A stretch of DNA of 64,000 nt from Tersicoccus solisilvae (GTDB lineage: Bacteria > Actinomycetota > Actinomycetes > Actinomycetales > Micrococcaceae), in the NCBI RefSeq assembly GCF_014643255.1, contig NZ_BMJI01000004.1, forward strand, positions 1-64,000, in the 5' to 3' direction. Each line of letters starts with the position of its first letter. The stretch's first letter is position 1. The notes under the pieces were generated by a model. It saw only the letters and a list, made by a program, of their open reading frames with translations. It was not told the DNA's origin and did no database searches. Position numbers and translations under genes: made by a program. Shown here piece by piece: positions 16,601 through 26,414 of this stretch.

Positions 16601-17799
16601 AACTGCCGCAGGCTCGACCTGCGCTCGGCGGTGACGAGCACCGTCTTGCCCTGCGCGGCCAGGGTCGCGACGGCGTTGACCGCCGTCTGCGTCTGTCCGC
16701 TGCCGGGCGGGGTGGTGACGGTCAGCGACCGGCCGGCCCGGACCAGATCGAGCACCTCCTGCTGGGAGGAGTCGGCGTCGAGGACCAGGAACTCCTGGGC
16801 GGGGTCGCGCTCGTCCAGTGGGGGGTAGGCGTGCGTGTCGCCGCCCACCGGCCGGCCGGTGACGAGCGCACCGATCACCGGGTGCCGTGGGTCCAGGCCG
16901 TGCAGCCGCTCCGAGAGGTCCGCGAGCGTGGTGGCGAGCAGTCGGTACTCGACGGTGAGGTCCGGGATGCCGGCCCCGACCTGGCGCAGCTGCTCCAGCA
17001 CGGGTTGGGGGTCGAACCGGCCCGAGGCGGTGGCCGCGGCCAGCAGTTCCTGCTCCTCGATCCGCACGTCGTACTCGCGGCGGACGTGCCGCAGCAGGGC
17101 CGGGTTGACGCGGGCCTGCCCGGTCAGCTGGATCTCGTGGTCGTCGGAGCCCGGTCGGAGGGAGAGCTCCATCCGGGCCATCAGCACGGGGGCGTGCAGC
17201 CGGCCACGGGTGCCGGCGCCCCAGGAGGTGAAGGTGGCGGTGCCGAACACCAGGTATGCGGCGTCGATACCGTGCTCGGCGGCGAGTTCCTGGACGCGGG
17301 TGCGCAGGGCGCGGGCGGCGGCCGCGGCCCGAGCGCTGTGGTCGGGGTCCCGCAGCAGGGTGGTCAGCCGGGTGCGGCGCCCGGAGAGCAACTGCGCCAT
17401 GCCCGAGGGGTGCGCGTGGGTCAGGTCGATGAGGGCGCGCGGCCCGGACGGCAGGGTCAGCAGCGTGTCCACGCCGCTGTACCCGTCGAGGTCCTCCAGC
17501 CAGGTCTGCAGCTGGTCCTCGGTCGGCGGCTCGGGGGGCGCCGCGTCGCTGGACGGCGCGTCGGCCGGGCCGCTGGACGCGGTTCCGGAGGGGGCGTCGT
17601 CGGGTGCGGCCGTATCGTCGGACGCGGTGCCGGACGCCGCGTCGACGGTGGCGGGGTCGATGCGGGTGGACCCCGTCGCGTCGCGCTCGGCCGCCCCGTC
17701 GGACGAGGGCGCGGGAACGACGTCGCCCGTGTCGGCGGCGGTCGCGTCGACATCGGTGGCGGCGGCGCGCACAGGTCGTCGGGAGGAGCTGTCGGACAT
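13648..17799 (-). CDS. giant superfamily I-type helicase with DUF4011-like start and MTES_1575-type nuclease end
   Basis: A 1383-residue protein. After a disordered acidic stretch (1-95) comes a DUF4011-like region (WLEDLDGYSGVDTLLTLP; SGRRTRLTTLL). A P-loop-like PPGSGQTQT lies at 364-372, a Walker B-like VVILDAES near the middle, and a helicase C-terminal core with YGRTPHGRVLH and VATTRARHHLHV. The C-terminus (GLEVHAHTGGLDLSAV to WTYLTLWTIEVFSDP) resembles the MTES_1575 PD-(D/E)XK endonuclease domain. The Walker A Lys is Gln and the DExx box is degenerate, so ATPase activity is uncertain. Related proteins occur both as core genes of Micrococcales and in defence contexts; DNA processing is inferred. 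Confidence 0.7.
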   Translation of the reverse strand: MSDSSSRRPVRAAATDVDATAADTGDVVPAPSSDGAAERDATGSTRIDPATVDAASGTASDDTAAPDDAPSGTASSGPADAPSSDAAPPEPPTEDQLQTWLEDLDGYSGVDTLLTLPSGPRALIDLTHAHPSGMAQLLSGRRTRLTTLLRDPDHSARAAAAARALRTRVQELAAEHGIDAAYLVFGTATFTSWGAGTRGRLHAPVLMARMELSLRPGSDDHEIQLTGQARVNPALLRHVRREYDVRIEEQELLAAATASGRFDPQPVLEQLRQVGAGIPDLTVEYRLLATTLADLSERLHGLDPRHPVIGALVTGRPVGGDTHAYPPLDERDPAQEFLVLDADSSQQEVLDLVRAGRSLTVTTPPGSGQTQTAVNAVATLAAQGKTVLVTAERRSSLRQFAARMDEINLGSTVLPLADAGESATLRSALVRAIVRNEKAVPPDVDRVHDTLRRHRDRLAEHVRSLHQVRDRWNCSPYQAMQALATLTATEPAPATQVRLKRSVLDAMLDRTELAERLRRAAELGSFSRAASVSPWFGARLMNRQQTADAHRLAQQAAEQLPPLRRRLDEVATASEISLGDSANAWGEQLRLLLAVRDTLDRFNPDIFDRPVKDLIAATASNAWRRERAIEMNSVQRSRLRRVAKEYIRPGVHIADLHTSLVAVEGQRRQWTAIARTQRHPRIPAGLAEIARQFDALAALLDQLDEVLPVTSETGLRTRGGEELQQVLDSLVADQETLATLPERTMLLESMREQGIDELLEDLARREVGPDAVAAELELTWWQSALEAMISGDDFLAMASGQTLRTIEAEYRLADEAHIAAGPARLQTILAQAWRRGLQAAPGQAQALKEALTSGSITAAGYFLRTPDLVLPLTPVVTASPFDLPAGVPVGTRFDAVVILDAESTSLPAALPAIARSRQVIALGDRHLDAVAAFSVDAGVAASDADPHIPSALAALAGVLPERTLTMVYRQVDDGLTAQLNDQFYDGRLEWLSPPPGRAGGLVVEYLPDGTGLPTSDGDVESTDAEVRRVVELVLRHAATRPAQSLAVIAGNRRHAGRVADAIRDAVAEHPAHAEFFASGPDAFRVVDLDRAAGVVRDRIILSLGYGRTPHGRVLHTLGDLSGENGRRLFAVATTRARHHLHVLTCFHPDDLDKMKLREGALDYHQLLERGLQPLEQAGTSILAGTVADGGRITALATGHVPEQSDTAPSPLVTDLAHRISARGLEVHAHTGGLDLSAVPAARGVAPTAMITDGSERYGAYTVRERSRLRPALLERSGWTYLTLWTIEVFSDPEGLADRVAGFLSAEAPAFLTGAPAATAGPDGRTDADPSPGADVDRRSDRADGAGSADGGAGDDRGDGDASPADDRRGLAPGERRDDGAPEG

Positions 17800-17906
17800 G
17801 ACGTCGAGCCTATCGGTCGTGCGGCGAGCGAGCGGGCAGGCCGACCCACACGGCGCCGCCGTGCGTCACGACCCCGTGCACCGGGCAGCGCGGGTCGGCA
17901 GGGTTG

Positions 17907-19499
17907 TCACTCCCACTCGATGGTGCCCGGGGGTTTGCTGGTCACGTCCAGCACCACCCGGTTCACGCCCTCCACCTCGTTGGTGATGCGGTTGGAGATC
18001 CGGGCGACCAGGTCGTACGGCAGCCGGGACCAGTCCGCGGTCATGGCGTCCTCGCTCGAGACCGGCCGCAGCACGATCGGGTGCCCGTACGTGCGGCCGT
18101 CGCCCTGGACGCCGACGCTGTGCACGTCGGCCAGCAGCACGACCGGCATCTGCCAGACCTCGGCGTCCAGGCCGGCGTCGGTCAGTTCCTCGCGGGCGAT
18201 GGCGTCGGCCCGGCGCAGCAGCGCGAGCCGTTCGCCGGTGACCTCGCCGATGATGCGGATGCCGAGGCCCGGGCCGGGGAACGGCTGCCGGCCCACGATC
18301 TCCGCGGGCAGCCCGAGCTGGGCGCCGACCGCGCGGACCTCGTCCTTGAAGAGCGTGCGCAGCGGTTCGATCAGCTCGAACTCGACGTCCTCGGGAAGCC
18401 CGCCCACGTTGTGGTGGCTCTTGATGGTGGCGGCTCCCTCACCCCCGCCGGACTCGACCACGTCCGGGTACAGCGTGCCCTGGACGAGGAACCTGACGCG
18501 TTCACCGGTGGCCGACGCCTCGGTCAGGATGGCCTGCTCGGCGGCCTCGAAGGCGCGGATGAACTCGCGGCCGATGATCTTGCGCTTGGTCTCCGGGTCG
18601 GTGACGCCGGCCAGGGCGCCGAGGAACCGGTCGGCCTCGCGGGCGACGTACAGCCGGACCCCGGTGGCGGCGACGAAGTCGCGTTCGACCTGCTCGGCCT
18701 CTCCCTCGCGCAGGAGCCCGTGGTCGACGAAGACGCAGGTGAGCTGGTCGCCGATGGCCCGCTGGACGAGGGCTGCCGCGACGGCGGAGTCGACGCCGCC
18801 GGAGAGGCCGCAGATCACCCGGTCGGAACCGACCTGCTCGCGGATCCGTTCGACCTGTTCCTCGATGACGTTGGCCGTGGTCCAGTCCTGGGCCAGCCCC
18901 GCGCCCCGGAACAGGAAGTTCTCCAGCACGGCCTGACCGTGCGCGGAGTGGCGCACCTCGGGGTGCCACTGCACGCCGTAGAGCCGCCGCGTCTCGTCGG
19001 CGAAGGCGGCGACCGGGGCGCCGGCGGAGCTGGCGAGCACCTCGAACCCGTCGGGGGCGCGCTTGACGCTGTCACCGTGGCTCATCCACGCGGTCTGGGA
19101 CTCGGGGGTGCCCTCGAGCAGGGAGCGCGTGCCGCCGTCGGCGGTGACGACCGTGGACCCGTACTCCCGCAGGCCGGTGCGGGCGACCTCGCCGCCGAGC
19201 GCCTGCGTCATCGCCTGGAAGCCGTAGCAGATGCCGAGCACCGGCACGCCCGCGTCGAACAGGTCCGACTGCACGCTCGGCGCCCCGTCGGCGTACACGC
19301 TCGCGGGACCACCGGAGAGGATCAGCGCGGACGGATTCTTCGCCAGGATCTGCTCGGTGCTCAGCGTGTGCGGCACGATCTCCGAGTAGACGTTCGCGTC
19401 GCGCACCCGGCGGGCGATCAGCTGGGCGTACTGCGCGCCGTAGTCCACGACCAGGACCGGGCGCTGTTCGAGCGCGGTGGTGTCGGCGGGGTTAGTCAC
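17907..19499 (-). CDS. guaA: GMP synthase (glutamine-hydrolysing)
   Basis: A 530-residue enzyme converting XMP to GMP with ATP and glutamine. The class I glutamine amidotransferase domain comes first, with [18 protein letters not shown], the catalytic Cys in GICYGFQAM and the His in [10 protein letters not shown]. Next are the ATP-pyrophosphatase P-loop [14 protein letters not shown] and the dimerisation domain ending [12 protein letters not shown] 19499 is preferred: GGAGG abuts it and TACCCT stands 6 nt upstream, suggesting a leaderless transcript, and the length then matches the family (about 525). It lies with guaB3 and guaB in one minus-strand stretch, grouping GMP synthesis. Confidence 0.95.
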   Translation of the reverse strand: MTNPADTTALEQRPVLVVDYGAQYAQLIARRVRDANVYSEIVPHTLSTEQILAKNPSALILSGGPASVYADGAPSVQSDLFDAGVPVLGICYGFQAMTQALGGEVARTGLREYGSTVVTADGGTRSLLEGTPESQTAWMSHGDSVKRAPDGFEVLASSAGAPVAAFADETRRLYGVQWHPEVRHSAHGQAVLENFLFRGAGLAQDWTTANVIEEQVERIREQVGSDRVICGLSGGVDSAVAAALVQRAIGDQLTCVFVDHGLLREGEAEQVERDFVAATGVRLYVAREADRFLGALAGVTDPETKRKIIGREFIRAFEAAEQAILTEASATGERVRFLVQGTLYPDVVESGGGEGAATIKSHHNVGGLPEDVEFELIEPLRTLFKDEVRAVGAQLGLPAEIVGRQPFPGPGLGIRIIGEVTGERLALLRRADAIAREELTDAGLDAEVWQMPVVLLADVHSVGVQGDGRTYGHPIVLRPVSSEDAMTADWSRLPYDLVARISNRITNEVEGVNRVVLDVTSKPPGTIEWE

Positions 19500-19582
19500 C
19501 CTCCAAGGGTAGTGGCGGCCGGGCACCGCCCCCAATCGCACCGGCCGGGACCCGCCGCACGCGGGCGGCGTGGGTGCCGCGC

Positions 19583-20143
19583 TCAGTATCGGCGGGCGGC
19601 CTTCGGGTTGGCCACCAGCTCGTGCTCCGCCTCGCGGTGGATGCGTCGCTCCATCACGAAGGACAGGCCGGGTACGACGCCGCCGAGAGCGATGACGAGG
19701 AATCGGGTGAACGGCCAGCGCATCAGGGACCAGAGCCGGAAGTCGGCGATCAGGTAGAGGACGTACAGCCAGCCGTGCACGATGAGGATGCCGGTGGAGA
19801 GGTTCAGCCCCCCGCTCAGGTTGTCGGCGGCGATCATGTTCAGCCCGAGCGGGACGGTGGTGTTCGTCGCCGCGTCGGTGCCACCGGCGATCAGGTCGTA
19901 ACCGGCGCCGTAGCGGACGAGCATCTCGATGCAGAGCAGGATGAGGAAGGTGCCGGTCAGATAGGCCATCACCCGGTAGAACCCGAGGGCGGAGCGGATC
20001 TGGGCGTTCGTCCCGCCGAAGCGGCGTCGCGTCGGCCGGCTCGGCCCGCCGTCGCCCCGGGGCCCGCCCCCCGTCGTCGCGGGCCGGCCCGCCGGCGCGG
20101 ACGACGCGGGTGCCGTGGTTGGCTGCGGATTGCTCTCTGTCAC
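19583..20143 (-). CDS. DUF3817 integral membrane protein
   Basis: A 186-residue membrane protein. A Pro/Ala/Gly-rich cytoplasmic start (1-50) is followed by [20 protein letters not shown], a loop with GYDLIAGG, and two more helices around [18 protein letters not shown] and [20 protein letters not shown]. This is the DUF3817 pattern (YdzA/Rv-type small membrane proteins), function unknown. GTG 20143 overlaps the SURF1 stop by GTGA, so they are translationally coupled. The pairing with SURF1 upstream of guaA is typical of this lineage. Confidence 0.8.
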   Translation of the reverse strand: MTESNPQPTTAPASSAPAGRPATTGGGPRGDGGPSRPTRRRFGGTNAQIRSALGFYRVMAYLTGTFLILLCIEMLVRYGAGYDLIAGGTDAATNTTVPLGLNMIAADNLSGGLNLSTGILIVHGWLYVLYLIADFRLWSLMRWPFTRFLVIALGGVVPGLSFVMERRIHREAEHELVANPKAARRY

Positions 20144-21051
20144 TGTTGCACCTCGTTGGGGTTCCCCGTCCGGGGAACGCTGTCGCTGTCCCGGAGATTG
20201 TCCCCGGTCAGGCTGGACGGAACCCGAGTGGAACCGGTCACGGTCGCGGACGCCTCGTCGTCGTCCCAGCCGTCCTCGTCCTCGTTCTCGAGGCTGCGCT
20301 GGTGATCGTCGGCGACCAGCCGCCACCACAGGTAGATGGCGAAGCCGGCGAACACGACCCATTCGACGGCGTAGAAGATGTTCAGCCAGTTCACCGGGGT
20401 GTCCGTGGGCTGGGCGGAGGTGGTGATTCCGCGCATCCCGGACCCGGCCGCACGGGCGCCCACCTCGGTGCCGCCACGGGTCTCGGTGTCCGCCGTGACG
20501 AAGCCGGCCCAGCTGGGCCGGTCCCAGCGGTTGACGAGCTGGGACGGGGCGAGGGCGCCGACCTGGTCGGCCGGGCCGGTGTCGCCGGTGCGCGGTGCCT
20601 CCGCGGGCAGCAGCCGCCCGGTGACCGCGAGGGTCCCGTCGGGCGTCGGGCCCGCGTCGGCGGGATCCGCCACCCAGCCGCGGGCGACCGGGATGACGGT
20701 GGCCGCGCCGCTCCAGCCGGCCACGGCGGGCGCCCCGGCCACCTCGAACGGCTCGACCACCCAGTACCCGCGGTCGCCGTTCTCCAGGCGGCCGGCGACG
20801 AACACCCGCTGCCCGGGCAGGTAGCGGCCGCTCATGCTCACCCGGTGGTCCACCTCGGGGGTGGTCAACTCGCGGGCCGGTGGGGCGACGTCGACCAGCG
20901 GTTTGACCTGCTCGGTCTGCGTGGGCGGCGGTGGGCCGGTCTCGGCGGACCGGGAGAACTGCCACTGGCTGAGCAGCACGAACACGGTGGAGACCGCCAG
21001 CGCGAGCAGGAGAGCCGCGATCCACCGCGGCTTCAGGGCGGTCCGAAGCAC
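20140..21051 (-). CDS. SURF1-family cytochrome oxidase assembly protein
   Basis: A 303-residue protein with an N-terminal helix (about 11-27, then [12 protein letters not shown]), a periplasm-side domain and a second helix (about 220-241, [19 protein letters not shown]). These are the two anchors and the domain of SURF1, which helps assemble haem a/copper oxidase subunits. [18 protein letters not shown] and GYWVVEPF are recognisable family blocks. The tail after 245 is acidic and variable. GTG 21051 follows a TAGGGT box by 7 nt, consistent with a leaderless message. No oxidase genes are nearby. Confidence 0.85.
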   Translation of the reverse strand: MLRTALKPRWIAALLLALAVSTVFVLLSQWQFSRSAETGPPPPTQTEQVKPLVDVAPPARELTTPEVDHRVSMSGRYLPGQRVFVAGRLENGDRGYWVVEPFEVAGAPAVAGWSGAATVIPVARGWVADPADAGPTPDGTLAVTGRLLPAEAPRTGDTGPADQVGALAPSQLVNRWDRPSWAGFVTADTETRGGTEVGARAAGSGMRGITTSAQPTDTPVNWLNIFYAVEWVVFAGFAIYLWWRLVADDHQRSLENEDEDGWDDDEASATVTGSTRVPSSLTGDNLRDSDSVPRTGNPNEVQQ

Positions 21052-21121
21052 TGTTCAACCCTAGCGGGCCGTGGTCACCGGGCCCAACCGCGGGCGGCGC
21101 GAGGCCCGGACCGGGCGCCGC

Positions 21122-21670
21122 TCAGGCCTCGGGCGGGAACCAGAACGTCGAGTTGACCAGCTCGGCGATCACCTCGGCGTCGTAGGCGCGGCGCAGGGAT
21201 TCGCGGACGTTGGGCTGCGCCATGGAGCGGGCGATGCCGGCCAGGACCTCCAGGTGCAGGCTGAGCGAGCCGGCCGGCGTGCCGAGGAGCAGGATGATGT
21301 CGGCGGGCCCGTCCGCACTGCCGAAGTCGATCCGCTTCCCGAAGGCGGCGATGCCGACGGCCAGGCTCGCCTGGGTCACCGTCTCGCTGCGGGCGTGCGG
21401 GAGGCCGACGCCGCCGGGCAGGCCGGTGGCCATCTGGTGCTCGCGCGCCCCGATCGCCGCGGTGAACGCGGGCCCGTCGGTCACCCGCCCGGCCGCCACC
21501 AGCAGCGCGGTGAGCTGGTCGACGGCGTCGGCCCGGTCGTCGGCGACCAGGTCCAGCAGCACCAGGTCGGCGCGCGTCAACCCCTCGTCGTAGAGGCGCA
21601 GCGTGTCGAGTTCGGCCGGCGTCGGGCGGATGCCCGACGGGTCCTCCGGCTCGCTCACGGCCGCGCCCAT
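21122..21670 (-). CDS. stand-alone PTS EIIA (fructose/mannitol type)
   Basis: A 182-residue PTS EIIA type-2 domain. The phosphorylated His is His92 in GVGLPHARSETVTQASLAV, and IILLLGTPAGSLSLHLEVLA is the second conserved block. No EIIB, EIIC, HPr or EI genes accompany it, so it is either a loose component of a PTS encoded elsewhere or a PtsN-like regulator. It lies 19 nt after the glpD stop on the same strand, suggesting co-transcription. A GTG at codon 5 is an alternative start. Confidence 0.8.
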   Translation of the reverse strand: MGAAVSEPEDPSGIRPTPAELDTLRLYDEGLTRADLVLLDLVADDRADAVDQLTALLVAAGRVTDGPAFTAAIGAREHQMATGLPGGVGLPHARSETVTQASLAVGIAAFGKRIDFGSADGPADIILLLGTPAGSLSLHLEVLAGIARSMAQPNVRESLRRAYDAEVIAELVNSTFWFPPEA

Positions 21671-21689
21671 CCCGCTCGGACGGTCATGG

Positions 21690-23429
21690 TCAGGTGGCCG
21701 AGACGATGTCCGCGACCCGGATGCGCTCGGCGTCCGCCGAGGCGTCGTCCGGCTGCTCCTGGCTGATCCGCTCCGCCTTCACCCGGGCCAGGTACACCTC
21801 GACCTCGTGGTCACGCTGCTCCGGGGTCCAGCCGAGCGGGCCGGCCATCAGGTCGGCGACCACGGGGGCGGCCGAGTCGCCACGGTCCCAGGCCTCGATG
21901 GAGATCCGGGTGCGGCGGGTCAGCACGTCCTCGACGTGCCGGGCGCCCTCGTGGGTGACGGCGTACAGCACCTCCGCGGCCAGGTAGTCGTCGGCGCCGG
22001 GCAGGGGCGCGCCCAGCTCCGGACGGTCCGCGATCATCGCGAGCAGGTGCCGGGCCATCGAACCGTAGCGCTGCAGCAGGTGCTCGACGCGGGCCACATG
22101 CACGCCCGCCAGCTCCGCGGTGCGGCCACGCCGGTTCCAGGCGGCCTGGTACCCGTCGGCGCCGAGCAGGGTGATCGACTCCGTGACGCTCTCGGGCACC
22201 CGCTCGTCGAGGGACCGGGCCGCCTCGTCGACGGCGTCCTTGGCCATCACCCGGTAGGTGGTCCACTTGCCGCCGGCGACGACGACGAGGCCCGGCACCG
22301 GGTGCGCCACGACGTGCTCGCGCGACAGCTTCGCGGTCGAGTCGCTCTCGCCCGCCAGCAGCGGCCGCAGCCCCGCGTAGACCCCCTCGACGTCCTCCCG
22401 GGTGAGCGGGCGGACCAGCACCGTGTTGACGTGCTCGAGGATGTAGTCGATGTCGGCGCTGGTGGCGGCGGGGTGCGCCTTGTCCAGGTTCCAGTCGGTG
22501 TCGGTGGTGCCGATGATCCAGTGCCGCCCCCACGGGATGACGAACAGCACGGACTTCTCGGTGCGCAGGATCAACCCCACGGTGGACTGGAACCGGTCCC
22601 GCGGGACCACCAGGTGCACGCCCTTGGAGGCACGGACCTTCATCTGGCCGCGGTCGGTGACCAGTGCCTGCGTGTCGTCGGTCCAGACACCGGTCGCGTT
22701 GATCACCTGCTTGGCGCGGATGTCGTACACCTCGCCGGACTCGTGGTCCTTGACCTTGGCGCCGACCACCCGCTCGCCCTCGCGCAGGAAGTCGATCACG
22801 CTGGTCCGGTTGACCACCTTCGCGCCGTAGTGGGCGGCGGTGCGGATGATGTTGGTGACCATCCGCGCGTCGTCGACCTGGCCGTCGTAGTAGCGGATCG
22901 ACCCGACCATCGCGTCCTGCTTCAGGCTGGGCGCGGCCCGCAGGGTGGCGCGGCGGGAGAGGTGCTTGTGCATCGGCAGCCCCCGACCGTGCGAGCCGGA
23001 GAAGCTCAGCGCGTCGTAGAGGGCGATGCCGGCCCCGACGTAGGGCCGTTCGATGAACCGCTGGTGCAGCGGGTAGAGGAAGGGCACCGGCCGCACCAGG
23101 TGCGGCGCGATCCGCGTCAACAGCAGGCCGCGCTCCTTGAGCGCCTCGTTCACCAGGGCGAAGTCCAGCATCTCCAGGTAGCGCAGGCCGCCGTGGATGA
23201 GCTTGGAGGAGCGGGACGACGTGCCCGAAGCCCAGTCCCGCGCCTCGACGAGCCCGACGTCCAGGCCGCGGGTGACGGCGTCCAGGGCGGCGCCGGCGCC
23301 GACCACGCCTCCCCCGACGACGAGGATGTCGAGTTCGCGGTGCGGGTCGGTGCTGGCGTGCAGGGCCGCGACCGCGTGGTCGCGGTACTGCGGGCTCAGG
23401 TCGCCGGTCGCCTCGGTGAAGTCAGCCAT
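21690..23429 (-). CDS. glpD: aerobic glycerol-3-phosphate dehydrogenase
   Basis: A 579-residue FAD flavoprotein oxidising glycerol-3-phosphate to dihydroxyacetone phosphate and passing electrons to quinone at the membrane. The FAD-binding DILVVGGGVVGAGAALDAVTRG lies at about 34-55; ASGTSSRSSKLIHGGLRYLE and GGKWTTYRVMAKDA are GlpD signatures, and the C-terminal domain is complete. ATG 23429 has AGAGGAT upstream; an extension to 23474 lacks such a site. It is probably co-transcribed with the EIIA gene. No glpF or glpK in view. Confidence 0.93.
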   Translation of the reverse strand: MADFTEATGDLSPQYRDHAVAALHASTDPHRELDILVVGGGVVGAGAALDAVTRGLDVGLVEARDWASGTSSRSSKLIHGGLRYLEMLDFALVNEALKERGLLLTRIAPHLVRPVPFLYPLHQRFIERPYVGAGIALYDALSFSGSHGRGLPMHKHLSRRATLRAAPSLKQDAMVGSIRYYDGQVDDARMVTNIIRTAAHYGAKVVNRTSVIDFLREGERVVGAKVKDHESGEVYDIRAKQVINATGVWTDDTQALVTDRGQMKVRASKGVHLVVPRDRFQSTVGLILRTEKSVLFVIPWGRHWIIGTTDTDWNLDKAHPAATSADIDYILEHVNTVLVRPLTREDVEGVYAGLRPLLAGESDSTAKLSREHVVAHPVPGLVVVAGGKWTTYRVMAKDAVDEAARSLDERVPESVTESITLLGADGYQAAWNRRGRTAELAGVHVARVEHLLQRYGSMARHLLAMIADRPELGAPLPGADDYLAAEVLYAVTHEGARHVEDVLTRRTRISIEAWDRGDSAAPVVADLMAGPLGWTPEQRDHEVEVYLARVKAERISQEQPDDASADAERIRVADIVSAT

Positions 23430-23522
23430 GGTGATCCTCTTCTCCTCAAGAGCAGCGCGGTGGGTGTCGCCCACCGTCCCATTCTGTCCCCCCGGCGACC
23501 GCGTTCGCGAGCGCGTCCGCTG

Positions 23523-24662
23523 TCAGCCGAGGGTGGGGGCGGGTGCGACGACGACGTCGCACCGCTGGAACTCCTTCAGGTCGGAGTACCCGGTGGTGGC
23601 CATGGTGCGCCGGAGCGCTCCCATCAGGTTGGACGATCCGTCGGAGTGCCGGGCGGGACCGTTGAGGATCTCCTGCATCGAGCCGACGACGTCGAGGTGC
23701 ACGCGCTCCCCGCGCGGCAGCTCGGCGTGGTGCGCCTCGGGCCCCCAGTGCCAGCCGGCCCCGGGCGCCTCCTCGGCGCGGGCGAGGGCGCTGCCGAGCA
23801 TGACGGCGTCGGCGCCCATCGCGATGGCCTTGACGATGTCGCCGCTGGTGCCCAGTCCCCCGTCGGCGATGACGTGCACGTACCGGCCGCCGGACTCGTC
23901 GAGGTAGTCCTTGCGGGCGGCGGCCACGTCGGCGATGGCCGTCGCCATCGGGGCGTGGATGCCCAGGGACCGGCGCGTGGTGGAGCTGGCACCGCCGCCG
24001 AAACCGACCAGGACGCCGGCCGCGCCGGTGCGCATCAGGTGCAGGGCCGGCGTGTACCCGGCGGCGCCGCCGACGATGACGGGCACGTCCAGCTCGTAGA
24101 TGAACTGCTTCAGGTTCAGCGGCTCGCGGCCGCTGGAGACGTGCTCGGCCGACACGGTGGTGCCCCGGATGACGAAGATGTCCACGCCGGCGTCGACGAC
24201 GGTGCGGTAGAAGTCCTGGGTGCGCTGGGGGGTCAGGGAGCCCGCGACGGTGACCCCGGCGCGGCGGATCTCGGCGAGCCGGGACGCGATCAGGTCGGCC
24301 TGGATCGGCGCCGCGTAGAGCTCCTGCAGGCGGCGGATGGTGGCCGGGTTGGACCGTCCGCCGCGCAGTTCGGCGATCTCGGCCAGCACCGGCTGCGGGT
24401 CCTCGTACCGGGTCCACAGGCCCTCGAGGTTGAGCACGCCGAGGCCCCCGAGCCGGCCCAGCTCGATCGCCGTGGCGGGCGACATGACCGAGTCCATCGG
24501 CGCGCCGATGACGGGGATGTCGAGGGTGTAGGCGTCGATCTGCCAGCTGAGCGAGACGTCCTGCGGGTCGCGGGTGCGCCGGGACGGGACCACCGCCACG
24601 TCGTCGAGCGCGTACGCCCGTTGACCGCGTTTGGACAGGCCGATCTCGATCTGGGGAGTCAC
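23523..24662 (-). CDS. guaB3: GuaB3-family IMP dehydrogenase-related protein
   Basis: A 379-residue IMPDH/GMPR-type TIM barrel without CBS domains, of the GuaB3 subfamily found in actinobacteria and cyanobacteria. RAYALDDVAVVPSRRTRD and IPVIGAPMDSVMSP mark the subfamily, and SGDIVKAIAMGADAVMLGS is the phosphate-binding side. The loop that carries the catalytic Cys in GuaB (GSICTTR) reads GASSTTR here (224-230), so no Cys is visible at that position. It follows guaB on the same strand by about 60 nt. The exact reaction (IMPDH-like, GMPR-like or none) cannot be decided. Confidence 0.85.
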   Translation of the reverse strand: MTPQIEIGLSKRGQRAYALDDVAVVPSRRTRDPQDVSLSWQIDAYTLDIPVIGAPMDSVMSPATAIELGRLGGLGVLNLEGLWTRYEDPQPVLAEIAELRGGRSNPATIRRLQELYAAPIQADLIASRLAEIRRAGVTVAGSLTPQRTQDFYRTVVDAGVDIFVIRGTTVSAEHVSSGREPLNLKQFIYELDVPVIVGGAAGYTPALHLMRTGAAGVLVGFGGGASSTTRRSLGIHAPMATAIADVAAARKDYLDESGGRYVHVIADGGLGTSGDIVKAIAMGADAVMLGSALARAEEAPGAGWHWGPEAHHAELPRGERVHLDVVGSMQEILNGPARHSDGSSNLMGALRRTMATTGYSDLKEFQRCDVVVAPAPTLG

Positions 24663-24725
24663 CGGACCACCCTATCGCGCCGCGTCAGCGGGCCGGGGCG
24701 GCCGGCGCCGCCGCCGGCCCTGCCC

Positions 24726-26315
<1,590 letters not shown>

Positions 26316-26414
26316 CTATGTCGCGGCGCCACCCCGCGTCCGGCGTCGGTGACCGACGTCACCGGGTCTCGGCGCGGCAGGGCGCCGGGCGCACACCGGT
26401 GGCGTCGGTGCGGG

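Noticed and set aside
17820-17900. Short minus-strand frame reading RCPVHGVVTHGG after guaA
   Set aside because: It looks protein-like, but has no ribosome-binding site or convincing start, is under 35 codons, and could not be tied to any family.
14113-18936. A 1607-codon open frame on the plus strand
   Set aside because: It lies antisense to the helicase and guaA, is Arg/Gly/Val-rich without any domain, and reflects the third-position GC bias of the genes on the other strand.
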